64,000 bases of DNA from Gnetum montanum (lineage: Eukaryota; Streptophyta; Gnetopsida; Gnetales; Gnetaceae): the NCBI GenBank assembly GCA_015680685.1, contig MNCI01013908.1, positions 523,821-587,820 on the forward strand. The letters run 5' to 3'. Under the pieces are notes generated by a model. It was not told the origin of the DNA, ran no database searches, and saw only the letters and a program-made list of their open reading frames with translations. A program made the position numbers and the translations under genes. Of this stretch, positions 11,739 through 22,526 are shown piece after piece. The stretch's first letter is position 1. The number at the start of each line of letters is the position of its first letter.

Positions 11739-12800
11739 TGGAATATGCATTTTTAAATAATGGTGAACTAGTCATAATTAATGCCAAACTTTCTCCTAAA
11801 CAAAAAGAAAAGCTATTAAAGGTTGTTAACAAATGGCCAATAGCTTTTTCTTGGTCATATCTTGAGCTAACAGGAATCAATCCAAGGATATGCTAGCATT
11901 GCATTTACACTGACCCAGCCATGAAGCAAGAAGGCAACCACAAAGATAGTTAAATCCCAAATTGAAGTAGATCATCAAGGAGAAAATGGAACAACTCCTC
12001 AAGGCAAGGTTCATCTATCCCATTGCAGATAGTGAGTGAGTTATACCACTTGTAATTATGCCAAGGAAAGATGACAAATGGTGGGTCTGTATTGATTTTA
12101 GGCTATTGAATATGGAAACATTTAAAGATCATTTTCCATTGCCATTTGTGGACCAGGTGTTGGACACTATCTCCAGGCATTACTATTATAGCTTCTTGGA
12201 TGGTTATAATGGCTATAACCAAATCCAAATTACGTCAAAAGATTAGGTCAAGAATACATTCACGAGTCCTTGGCAAACTTTTGCATATTGTAAGATGCCA
12301 TTCAATCTGTGCAATGCTCCTACAACATTTCAACACTTGGTCCTTAGTATTTTTCAATAGCAGATCGGTAGTGGTGTGGAAGTCTTCATGGATGATTTCT
12401 CCACCTATGGAGCTACATTTGACCAAGCCTTGTATTGCCTTGAGCAAGTACTGAAGAGATGTGTTAAAATAAATCTGTAGCTCAGTTGGCAAAAGAGTCA
12501 TCTCATGGTCCAAGAAGGCATTGTATTGGGGCACCAAATTTCACAAAAAGGGATTGAGGTAGACCTAGAAAAGATAAGGGTCATCCAAGGAATTACAAAT
12601 CAACTAGAGTCAATTGAAGATGTTAGATCATTCCTTGGACACACTAGCTACTACTAGTGATTCATAGAAAATTTCTCTAAGATCACAAAATTTTTGGTAG
12701 AGCTTATAAAGAAAGATAGATCTTTCATTTGGACAAAGGAATGTGAACATGCATTCCAACAGTTAAAGGAGAAACTTATAGAAGCACCACTCTTACGGGT
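11739..12800 (+). pseudogene. pol: Element 1 reverse transcriptase pseudogene
   Basis: The segment opens with MEYAFLNNGELVIINAKL, runs through KWPIAFSWSY, the fingers block with GKWWVCIDFRLLN-like sequence (12,058-12,120), LPFVDQVLDTI and FLDGYNGYNQIQI. The catalytic motif VFMDDFSTYG has its two Asp codons at 12,391-12,396, so it is intact in this copy. Downstream the thumb/connection blocks GIVLGHQIS and DVRSFLGHT are seen. Stops and at least two frame changes are present. The order and sequence are those of Ty3/gypsy RT. Confidence 0.88.
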
Positions 12801-12809
12801 GCTAAACTA

Positions 12810-13195
12810 GTTCCAACCCTTCTACATCATGACAAGTGCATCTAACTACACCCTAGGAGTTGTGCTCATGTAGTTGAATGATAAGAAACACCCATACTAC
12901 ATCAACTATGTAAGCCAAAGCATTGTTGGAGCACAACTAAATTACACCACCATGAAGAAAGGACTAATGGTAGTGGTGTATGCTCTTGATAAGTTCAGGC
13001 ACTATGTGCTGGCTATAAAGTATTTGTGCACATGGACCATAGCGCAGTTCACTTCCTCATGAATAAGCCAATGATGAGCCCTCATATCATGTAGTGGCTT
13101 ATGATCTTGCAAGAATTCGATTTCATAATTGTAGATCAAAAAGGGACCAAAAATATGATTGCTAAGCACCTCTCTCACTTAAGATGGGATAACAA
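12810..13195 (+). pseudogene. pol: Element 1 RNase H pseudogene
   Basis: Corresponds to the tethered RNase HI domain: IMTSASNYTLGVVL (first acidic position changed from TDAS to TSAS), AQLNYTTMKKGLMVVVYAL (the usual TTEKELMAVV, catalytic Glu altered), then the HMDHSA-type block and a decayed VADHLS equivalent near 13,160. Two catalytic positions are therefore lost in addition to the stops. Confidence 0.8.
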
Positions 13196-13429
13196 AGAAG
13201 AGGAAAGCCCAATCCCTAATTAGTTTCTAGACGAACTCCTCTTTACCACAGTAATCAATGACCAAATGCCTATAGGAACAACATGGTACAATGGCATCCT
13301 TACCTACCTTCTCACGTAGAAGATGCCACAAGATCTTGACTTTAGAAAGAAGCAACAATTTTTGCATTAGGCCAAATACTTCATGGAAATCAATAGACAC
13401 CTCTACAAGGTGTGTGCAGATGGCCTGAT

Positions 13430-14585
13430 TTGTTGGTGTGTCCCTAATGAAGATCAACTATGAATTCTCCAGGATGCTCATGAAGGGCCTTGCAGAGGCC
13501 ACTATGTAGGAAGATACATGGCCATAAAATCTTAATGGCAAGATACTACTAGCCTACAATTTTCAGGGATGCCCACCAGTTTGTTCGATCTTGTAAACAT
13601 TGTCAACGGGATGGTGGGATGACCACTCAAATGGAAGATCTTCAATAGTGGATTCAACCACTAGAAGCTTTCAAAATATGCGGCATTGACTTCATGGGTC
13701 CCATCACACCCATGTCCAATGGAAAGACATATATCATTGTAGCAGTCAACTATTACACAAAATGGATAGATGCAGCATTTGTTACTGATTCTACATCATC
13801 CACTGCTACTAGATTTATACAATAAAATATTGTAAACAGGTTTGGGGTGAAATGTGCACTAATTTCTGACAATGGAACTCATTTCATAGGTTCCACTTTT
13901 AGAAAGTTGATGCAAGGCTTGGGGTTGAACATAAATTAACATCCTAACATCCTTAAGCTAATGGTCAAGTAGAGGTAATTAACCGGGAGATCACAAAGTT
14001 CTTAATAAGAACCATAAGCAAATATAGAAGAGATTGGAATAGCAAACTCAATGATACCTTCTAGGCTTATCGCTCAACATGGAAACTCCCTATTGGTTAC
14101 TCTCCCTATGAGTTAGTGTATGGAAAAATTCCAACACTCCCAATCCAATTAGAGCTTCGTACTCTATCAACAGCCTATGACCTAAACCTTGATCTAAGTC
14201 TAACACAGAAAGAAAGATTGATCAACTTGAATGTGCTAGATGAAAATTGATTAGTGACCCTATCTTTGAATGAGGTGCACAAGACATTCAAAAAGCAACA
14301 TCATGATCCCAAAATATGGAAAGTAAAACTTCAACTAGAAGATAAGGTTCTCTATTGGAACCCCACACATGCATCCTAGATGACAAAATTCCAAACATTG
14401 TGGGTTGGATCTGATATAATCGATCAAACCTTTCAATTTGGGGTCATGTTGATTTACAAGCCTGAAAGCCCAAATCAAAAGTAGTTAGTTAACATCCAAC
14501 AAGTAAAACCTTTTCTCAAGATAAGACAAGCCAGTGTAACTACCACCTTAATGGATGAACAATCACACTCCATTTTTTGAATCTC
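13430..14585 (+). pseudogene. pol: Element 1 integrase pseudogene
   Basis: The N-terminal zinc domain begins near 13,430 (LQDAHEGPCRGHY). The catalytic core starts with the GIDFMGP block near 13,680 and YYTKWIDAA near 13,755. It retains LISDNGTHF near 13,860 and NGQVEVINREI near 13,965, so the D-D-E residues are still readable. The C-terminal part includes LWAYRSTW (Trp changed to a stop), ELVYGKIP and LEDKVLYWNP. It ends near 14,585 with no chromodomain recognised. Frameshifts separate these blocks. Confidence 0.85.
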
Positions 14586-16330
14586 CTTGTTCCAACTTAG
14601 TTGTGGGAGAGATGGCCATCCATGCTAACAATCCATATGGCTTCTTAGTTTTTCTGCTTTTTATTTTTTATTTTTCATGTTTTTGATTTTACAAGTTATT
14701 TATTTTACATATTTTTGATTTTCAAAATTTTCCAAATTTTGCACTATCATTAGTACCTTTGAAATTTTCTTGATTATTTTACACTTTCTTATATATTTTC
14801 ATTTTTTTGTTTTGTTTTTTTTAAGTCTGAATTTTCATTATTTTTGCTAATAAAAGTGCTTTATTACCACAGGACACAGTGCCATTATTGCTATTTACTA
14901 ATGATGGCTTGTGCTTAATGTTGTGATTGTCAATGTCGGGTTTCTATTTTTGAATTCTAATGTCTAATGATTATGACATGGTTTATTTTTCATGGAATAG
15001 GCAATGAGTCTACGTCATCTACCCATCCAATAAACTCTATGGTTTTTCTTGTTTTGGGAGTTTGAGGTCCCTTCCATTAAGAAACTTTTAATCAATTCAT
15101 GACCTTGGTAGTTCCAGAATTGGGAAAGATTCAAAGGTTTGTAAAGGGTGTGACTTCAAGGGAACTCAATACTCTTTGTACACTTCTACTTGCTTAAGTA
15201 TGTGAGTGTTTTTCATGGACTTCTTACCATTCCATTCCAACCACTAATAGGAAGTCAAATAAAGTCTTTGCTGGTGTGGTTCCCATCTAAAAATTCAAAA
15301 ATAAAATTGTTGATGGGGATTTAAAGCACAACCCTTAGATATAATAAATGAATATGTCTTCACATCATATGGTTCCCATCCAAAAATCCAAGAAAAAAAA
15401 AACATGATGGGAATTCAAAGCACATCCCTTAGACAAATAAAATGGGCTACAAGCACTTGTTATGGGACTAGAAAGACATGCACCCATGCTTGAAGGTCCC
15501 CACTAACTAAGGCCCTCTCTCACTTTCTACTTCTCTTTTTTTCTCTTTATGGAATAGTGGTTGTTTTGTGGGAGCACTCTTGTGTCTTGAGTGGGTCGAT
15601 CGGTCTTGGAGTGATGATGCGAAGTCACTAAAAGAGGCTAGTTTTGGTCTAGACTAAGGATGGATCTTCTTAGATCATTTAAAACACATATTCCAAAAGG
15701 GACTTCTTATGACCTCAATTTGGGATTCCATCTCACCTTCTTCGTCATCCATCTCCACTGCCATAAGTCACCTCACTGCTGGTTTCGATGATATGCTCGA
15801 TGTCTTAGTTTGACGTGTTGGAATTCTTGGATAGATTCTTTTTGGTTGGTACTTAACTTTTCATGATCATTAATCAACTATGGGGCCCACAGAGCCCTAA
15901 GTTGGAGTTATGCAAGGGCAACAAGGGCATGAGCCTGCTATGGGGAGGATCCACTTGCATATCTCTTGGTTTGATTAGTTAAGTCCCTTCCCTTTGATGT
16001 CTGTACAATCCTATCTTTTGCATATTCCATTGTGCACACCACTTTATGCTCCTTGAATTCTCATTTTCCACTCCATTCTTATCATTTTCCCCAATTTTCT
16101 TAATTTTTGAGACTTCAACACCCTCTTCTCACATTTTCATCATGTTCATGGCTGTTTGGGCTTCCATTTGACCCTAATTTCATTCAAAAATTCTTAGTAA
16201 TTTTCAAGATTTGACCCAATCAACGAAATTCAATAGCAGTCAGCCACTGCATCGATAAGGCCCCATCAATGTAGTACAAAAATACTATAAATATCATCGA
16301 ACACTTAGCATTTTTCACATTTGGTCCATA
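14586..16330 (+). other. Conserved non-coding spacer after integrase, element 1
   Basis: No long frame. The same ordered landmarks recur in elements 2, 3, 4 and 5: a TTAGTCGTGGGGG-like motif at the integrase end (14,594), a (T)-rich tract, AAAGCACACCCCTTAGATA-like sequence (15,330 and 15,417), GGGCTACAAGCA (15,446) and GCATGAGCCTG...GGGGAGGA (15,930). Such conservation in a region without a frame suggests cis function or a very old shared ancestor. Confidence 0.65.
15264..15445 (+). repeat. Tandem duplication of about 92 bp inside the element 1 spacer
   Basis: GTCTTTGCTGGTGTGGTTCC at 15,264 and GTCTTCACATCATATGGTTCC at 15,356 begin two copies, each continuing through GGTTCCCATC, a poly(A) run and AAAGCACA.CCCTTAGA. 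Elements 2, 3 and 4 have a single copy. Confidence 0.75.
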
Positions 16331-16439
16331 ATGTGCAAGGAGTTTTTGGAATTTTTGAGAGCCCAAAACCTTCCTAAGCCTCTAACTCACACATTGTTTA
16401 TCCAAATCACCTCGTTCTTTGATCCCGCAGTTATTGGAG

Positions 16440-16733
16440 GTAAGCTCTTAGTTGTGGGGGTACCAAACCCCAAGGGTTTTGATGAAATTTTTTTAAAAAA
16501 TTTCCTAATTGGCCCCAAAGGGTTAAGATGTAAATGCTATTAAATTATTAATTTTTGAAGAATTTAACCCTTCCAACAACTTTAGTAAACCAAAGATTAA
16601 ATTAAGAATTAAATATCTACTCCATTGAGCCATAATCACACCTTAGCCAAATGAAACTCCCTTATGGGATAAGGTATTCCAATCATTTTGAGTTACAAAA
16701 TAATTACTAATCCATTGGTATGTGTGATTACAA
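16440..16733 (+). other. Candidate intron upstream of ORF3, element 1 (acceptor decayed)
   Basis: Donor AG|GTAAGC at 16,440 is a good plant 5' splice-site match. The matching acceptor just before ATGGC reads AA instead of AG at 16,732-16,733, so splicing at that exact site is lost here. The pair is at equivalent positions in elements 2, 3, 4 and 5. Inference only; no transcript evidence. Confidence 0.35.
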
Positions 16734-19610
16734 ATGGCATAAAGACCAAATAGACCGTAGGAGGAAGCACCATTACAACCATGGAAAAAGCAACCCAGAG
16801 GAGGAAGGGGCCAACAAGAACATGGCCAAGAACAAGTTGAGGCAACCCATGCAACAAGACCTCTCAGAGACAAGGCTAAGGTGGAATCTATCCAATAGAT
16901 TCCTTAAGAGGCAACCACATCTAAACATTCACAACAAGGCAAAGTGCCAGGCCTTGTACCTAGATTGGAAGTCACACTTACACAGGCCTATCTTGATACA
17001 ATTGAAAGCCATGAGGTTAAATGCTTAGTTCTCTAAGAACTAAATTCCAAAAAATTACTTAAACAAGCTCCAGAAGATGTCAGAACTTAGCTACGAGCCT
17101 CTCCTATGTGGCCAATCATCACTTCTAGTGGGGAGTGGTACATAGGAGAAACATATCTCTTATAGAATAACAGGAAAGCAAGATCTATTGTGAAAATTAA
17201 GGACATCTAAATGTCCTACTCAATGGAGGCCATTACACATATCCTTGGGCTACTGAACATAGGAACACAGTTGGGAGAGCTATCAACACAAGGTGACCCC
17301 AGAGCGAAAAATAAGTGGATGTAGCGGTGTTATGGGGTTGACCACAAGGAGTTTAGCATGATCGCGTTAGTGGAGTGAGTCTATTTTAAAATAGTGACAT
17401 ACCACCTCAATCCAAAGGTAAGGCCCACTAAGGTAACAAGCTTCTTCGCCCAAGCATGTGCCACTCTAAGCGAAACATTTCCAGTAAATCTTCAACAACT
17501 AATCTATCTAGAGATACAAGAGTGCTTTAAGGAGAATGAACATGGAAGAAAAACCTTACCCTTTCCTTACTTAATCAGAAAATTATGCAAAAGGGAAAGG
17601 ATAGTCCACTATGCAAATGATACATTTAGACATGCTCCTCATTGCTTTGTGGGCCAAAATGATGAAAGACAAGACACCTGCTAGCACTATAGAAGAGGAG
17701 TAGCAACGACCACTTCCATCACATACTCATGAACAAACACTAGAGGCCAGCATTGCAGTTGAACACATGTAGAAATTCCAGGAGAAACTCTTACAAAAAT
17801 GAGAGTAGTAGGTAGGAAATAATGGTGGAGGTTCATTTGTGTATAGATCGACCATGAGTCACCTTAGAGAAGTGGCTCATACAATCAGCCAGATGGAGGG
17901 AGGTGGATCAATGTTGTTTGCCCAATGAATGTAGTTTCCTTCGAGGTCAAATCCAAGCGCTCAAGAGATGATAGTGTCTCTCTCTCAGCATCATCTATTC
18001 CCAAAAATTTCTATGAATGCTGCTTCCTTCTCAATGTTCTTAGAGAAGGATGAGGAGGCAACTGTCTTGGTGATGTAGCACTAGGGACAAGAGATAACTA
18101 CGAAGATTGTTGCTGATAGAATCGTTGAGGCATTAAACACACTTATGGTGCTTGAACTATATGTTTCTACACTAAGAGATGTGCAGGTATTTGCAGGAAC
18201 AATCAACAAAAGACTAAGTGTAGCTTAGCATGAGGAATTGCTAGACCAACTGGTGGGAACTAGGAAATTGATTCTAGATATCTTTGATTTTCTAGATACC
18301 ATCATTTTAGCCCATTTGGAGCTACTAGAAGAAAAGGGCAAGTGCCTCATCTTGGAAGGGAAACTTGAAATAGCTCAAGAACATAATCAATGCTTGGCTA
18401 CAGAAGTTACCAAATTGCATGCCTAAATTGCTAACCCTGCTCTCATCAATCCTACATTAACATAAGATGAAGCTTTTCAACAACTTTAAGAACAACATAA
18501 GAGCATTAAGGGAGAAATGGTAACGGTGGTTTTTAATTGGTCCATAGTAGAAGCTGTAACTCATTTAGTATGGAATGAATTCATGCAGAATCACCAAGAA
18601 AATGAGACCTTGACTACTAAAAACCATCACTTGTGAACAGTTGATGTGCAAAAAAAAATAGTTGGAAGAATTTATCCATCAACAGCAGGAGTAGCTTGCT
18701 AAGGAAAACACTGAACTAGAAAGATTGATAGTGGAAAACTATAACCTCTCCATGGAGGAGGTCCACACATTACATTAGAAGATAGTTATTAAAATTGTTA
18801 CTTGGAAGAATAAGGCTTTGAAATTCGAGAAGGTTAAAAATCATTACAGAGACCATGTTGGCCTATAAGAAGAGGTGAATGAGAAACATATCCAACTAGC
18901 AAAGGTAAAAGTTAATGAGGCCCTCCAGTAACTCCAACAAGGCAAAGAAGTATGGCAACCCATTGTTGATGGGATTATTACCTACAACAAGGTAGAAATT
19001 AGCATGAAGGATTTGCAAATTGAGGAGATAACAGAGTACATGGAGCTGTCCAATCTTTGTTATGCAAACTTGGTGATGCTAACTATTGAACGATCGTGGT
19101 TTAAATTGGAAAAGCAAGTGGCCAACTTGTACTTTTTGTACAAGGCCAAGTTCAAGACCCATAAAGACACCAAGAAGAAGCTTGTAATTGTGAATGCTAA
19201 ACTCAAGGTTCTTAAGGATAAATTCACCAATCAAAGATCAATTATAGAGAACCTAGCCAAAAGAATGAATGATTACCAAGCACTGTAGGACACACTTAGA
19301 GTGTTTGGCATTGAGAATAAGTAATTTGTGGCTTGGTTAGTCAATGTGAAGGAGCTCTTCCTCATTTTGCCTTGTCCTTGGGATGTTCCAACCCTAGCCC
19401 ACATCGGTGAAGCTGCATGGACTGTGAATGATCCCAAGAGCAAAGAAGAAAAAATGAAGGTGTTATTAGATGCTTTTTTCCCTCCACCTAAAGTAGAAGT
19501 AGTAGTAGAATAGCCTCAACTACCACTGTTGCCACATGTGTCTGAAGTCGATGAAGGTCCTTCAAAACCTCAGGAGCCATCACCAGTTGGGACTGTCTAA
19601 CCTTCTCCAT
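16734..19610 (+). pseudogene. Element 1 ORF3: transposon-protein-like domain plus long coiled coil
   Basis: Located after integrase and before the 3' LTR, the place of the env-like ORF of Athila elements. The N-terminus is Lys/Gln-rich and basic. A globular block (about 17,170-17,690) contains VYFKIVTYHLNPKVRPTKV, SFFAQACATLS and TLPFPYLIRKLCKR, which resembles the plant putative transposon protein domain often found in Athila-like ORFs. From about 18,230 to 19,290 the translation is Lys/Glu/Leu-rich with heptad-like character, consistent with a coiled coil. The end is Pro-rich after AWTVNDPKSKEEK and LDAFFPPP (about 19,420-19,500). No signal peptide or membrane segment was visible, so a true envelope role is not supported. 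Multiple stops and frameshifts. Confidence 0.7.
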
Positions 19611-19805
19611 CAACATCATGCCACCAAAGAATGTGTTGTCCAATTTTTTGTCATGAAAATCGTAATTTTTGTAATGTGTTGGTCCCTACATTAGGTACTC
19701 AGTCATTATGTCCATTTTGTCCTATTTTGTTTTGTTATGTCAAAATCAATCAATAATCCCATGCCTTCCAATTTTGTAAAGAACTTGAGGACGAGTTTTC
19801 ATTCA

Positions 19806-19817
19806 GTCATGGGGGTA
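19806..19817 (+). other. Polypurine tract of element 1
   Basis: GTCATGGGGGTA sits immediately before the 3' LTR and is preceded by the conserved GAGTTTTCATTCA. The tract primes (+) strand synthesis in LTR retrotransposons. Confidence 0.75.
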
Positions 19818-20714
19818 TGTTGAATTCTAGTTTGTCACATTGACTGGGCCCCTTTAATGAGGCCCTATTGATGCAATCAATTACATTGATGAGGCCCCAT
19901 CGACATAGGGGTCTAGTCGGGTTTATAAATATGAGCTCTTCAGCTACATTTATGGCATCAGTTGATTAATTTTTCATAGTAGTAGTGGAGCTTTTATAGT
20001 TTGTTCATTTGAAAGTTAGAATATTTTTCCTGAGCATTTGCAGTAGGAGTCATTGAGTGTATGGATCTTTATTCAAGCATTTTTGTACCTGAGCACAACA
20101 TTGTGTGTGATAATAAAGATGAACTTCTTAACAAACCTTGCAGCATTCTGGATAGCTTAAATGTCTCATTTGTGCATTTAATGTTTTCAATTATTTATTC
20201 AATGTTTTCTTATAATTAAGCTAATGAAGTAATTAAGTAAGATAAGATAGATAGATTAAACACATAAGTATGACTGCTTCGAGCGTAACATGTATTCACT
20301 TGCTAATCCTAGTAGCGTTATTACTTGGTATTCCTAGTAGCATAGCAATTGGTAACCTAGTAGTGGATACATGGATTCAGGACATGTGCAAAAAGTGGGA
20401 CCGAATGCTTATGTTAGAACTACTTAGATACTAGTTAATTAGTTAAATTAAATTAGTTAATCCAATTACTTTTATCTCCCTTTAAATAACAAAACCATAA
20501 CATACAAAATGATAAAAATTAGATGCATCAATTGTACTTAACCATATGAGTGTACATCATAAGTGCAATTGGGAAGACAATGAACGACCTTAAGGTAAGG
20601 TTCACTTTCTAGAAGACTAGTGCATTGAAAACTACAAGGTTGGAAGAATTCAACCTGATCATTGAATGCTTGTGATTTGTATGGTTGGGCATAGGTGTAT
20701 CTCACCACTCATCA
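19818..20714 (+). repeat. Element 1 3' LTR
   Basis: Starts TGTTGAATTC directly after the polypurine tract and ends CACTCATCA at 20,714. U3 carries two copies of TTRATGAGGCCC-like sequence (19,853 and 19,886) followed by CCCCATCGACATAGGGG. TATA box at 19,924, AATAAAG about 190 bp later, then the paired GGTAACC/GGTAATCC-type motifs and the conserved end block. Alignable with the 5' LTR from GAGGCCCCATC onward, with mostly transition differences. Confidence 0.85.
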
Positions 20715-21330
20715 AAGAGTAATGTGAAGACCAAGAGGTTGATCTAGAATTCTTTTTATCCTAGCATCCTCAATATATAAACATATGTATTCTTGTATAT
20801 TTTCTTACGCCATGATGAATTCTATGATCTTCTTAGCTTCCTCATTATCCAATACAATTGGATGATATAGATTAGGAAGGAAAGGTGATCATTAGCTTGC
20901 TCATAATTTTCCATGAGCTTAAACATGTTAGATGTAAGAAGATAGCCTAGCTCTCGTTTGACATAGGCTATTTTGTAGTTTTCAAACTTAGCCATTGTTC
21001 AAATCCATAATTTTTTTCAGGTACATGAGCTTCTAAATCTTGGAGAAACTCAAATTAGAAGATGATTTTATAGCTATAAAGATAGAAGTGTTGTGACTTC
21101 ATAAGGCTATTACTAGTGTGTCAGTTCACCTTTGCAAATAGTTTTGCACTCAAAATAGAAGGTGAGAATTTTGCTCGTACGAAATGTAAAAGTCATGGAG
21201 AATTGATATGACATCAGTATTTTGATGTAGCACATCATTGATAGTTAGGAAAAAATGTAAACATGAATAGAGAGGAAATCTTAGAAATGATGTTAATTTC
21301 ATGGAGGCCCTTCTAACATTAGAAAGATAT
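20715..21330 (-). other. Element P internal sequence, possible start of its gag
   Basis: On the (-) strand an ATG at 20,995 opens a frame of about 55 codons beginning MAKFENYKIAYVKREL, followed by stops. Its position just downstream of LTR B on the (-) strand fits the start of a gag, but I recognise no domain. The primer-binding site between 21,000 and 21,330 was not identified. Confidence 0.35.
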
Positions 21331-22234
21331 TGTAGTAAAGATTGTTGTAATTCAAGATCCATCACAACCTAATAAAAAATTGAGCTAAGCAATCTTGTGA
21401 TCATCAAATAGTCCAAGAAAAATAAATTTTTAATTAATTTCTTTTAAATTGAAAGGTAACTTGCACATCATTGAAAAAATTCAGCACTCTCAGATAAGTA
21501 TTTGCACCAAATTCTAGTAGGGAAAATGTAGAAAGAAATAATGTATGTGAAATAGTTGATGAAATGAAACAAAATATATGCATTTTAGAACATAATGAAA
21601 AAAGAGAGTGTGTGGTTGGTAGTAAAAAGCAATTGAAAATAAAGTATAGATTAAAATAGATTTAGTCCATTAAAAAGTAGATTCAAAAGAAATATATTTA
21701 AAACTAATCTAGACAATGCCAAAAAAGAGAAACCTGGAAATAGACAAATCAAGATTACAAAAGAAAATAATTAGAACTTGTTGTAGAACTCTTGAGAACA
21801 TGAATTAGGGATTAGAGGTGTCTAATGAGTAGCTATGTTAGCCTATTATTTCTCTGATGTGCATGTCTAATGTAGATTTGACAAGGACACTACAAATTCT
21901 AGAGTTGATAAATAAAAAGAGCTGGATCAAGTCAATGCATTGACCTAATTCCAAAATGTTTCTCCATGTATTATGAGCACAACATGAAGAAGATACAAAT
22001 GCATGAGCATGAGAAAAGAGAGAGAAATTAGAGGAGTTGTATTTCTCTAATGAGAGGATAGTTAATATAGAGAAGAAGTATCTTTGGAGAGACTTCAAAA
22101 TCACAAAAGTTATCAGAAAAAGTGAACTACACTTAGCAGCAGAATAATCAAGAAAACACCAAGAGAATATGTCAATAGAATATTTCAAAAGCCAACTGAA
22201 ATTACCAACCCCTTTCTGTTTAAGGATATCCTTC

Positions 22235-22242
22235 TATTTATA
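22235..22242 (-). promoter_or_regulatory. TATA box of LTR B
   Basis: (-) strand reads TTATAAATAGAAGG, at the position equivalent to 4,437-4,432 in LTR A. Confidence 0.5.
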
Positions 22243-22448
22243 AGCCAAAAATGTCTCATATAATGTGAAGAAACAATGCATTAAGAGCCATAGAATCTTT
22301 TGGAAGATTCTAGAAGGTGTTGGATAGAAGAATCAATGTGTAGAAGATTTTTATGAGAATCAATGTTGGATGTCAAAAGCAAGATTAATGTTAGACATCA
22401 AATAGTTGATTTGCCAAAAAAGCTAAGTTAGGATCAATACAAGAGATG

Positions 22449-22453
22449 ATATT
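22449..22453. repeat. Target site duplication ATATT, left copy (element 2)
   Basis: ATATT precedes the element 2 5' LTR and is repeated exactly at 31,791-31,795 after the 3' LTR. The flanks join into sequence that matches LTR A. Confidence 0.9.
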
Positions 22454-22462
22454 TGATGAACC

Positions 22463-22504
22463 ACGATATCAGGACCATGATATCGGGTCTATGATATCGA
22501 AACC
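22463..22504 (+). repeat. 14-bp GATATC tandem array in U3, 3 units
   Basis: ACGATATCAGGACC, ATGATATCGGGTCT and ATGATATCGAAACC follow one another at 22,463, 22,477 and 22,491. Each has the palindrome GATATC at the same phase. The array ends 12 bp before the TATA box. Confidence 0.85.
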
Positions 22505-22516
22505 TGTCTTGTTGCC

Positions 22517-22526
22517 TATAAATAAA
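22517..22526 (+). promoter_or_regulatory. TATA box, element 2 5' LTR
   Basis: TATAAATAAA, 12 bp downstream of the GATATC array. The 3' LTR has the same at 31,070. Confidence 0.7.

Larger units (their letters stand above)
7344..20714 (+). mobile_element. Element 1: full-length, long-form Athila/Tat-like Ty3 retrotransposon
   Basis: Order on the (+) strand: 5' LTR, tRNA-Asp-type primer site, gag, protease, RT, RNase H, integrase, 1.7-kb spacer, ORF3, polypurine tract, 3' LTR. At about 13.4 kb it is the most complete example of the long form here, although all coding regions carry stops and frameshifts. It is embedded in element P. The right end is clear (...CTCATCA at 20,714). The left end is less certain because the first 150 bp of the 5' LTR are poorly conserved. 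The best start, TGATGTT at 7,344, gives flanks AAGTT and AAGAG, an imperfect target duplication. Confidence 0.85.
21330..22453 (-). repeat. LTR B of element P, left part
   Basis: Aligns with LTR A from AGCTAAGCAATCTTGTG through TTTGCCAAAAAAGCTAAGTT and stops where element 2 inserted at 22,454; it resumes at 31,791. (-) strand TATA box at 22,242-22,235. The low-coordinate end is approximate. Confidence 0.55.

Noticed and set aside
16734-19610. Calling ORF3 an envelope gene
   Set aside because: Position fits, but no signal peptide, furin-type site or membrane anchor is visible; the coiled-coil and transposon-protein-like features are described instead.
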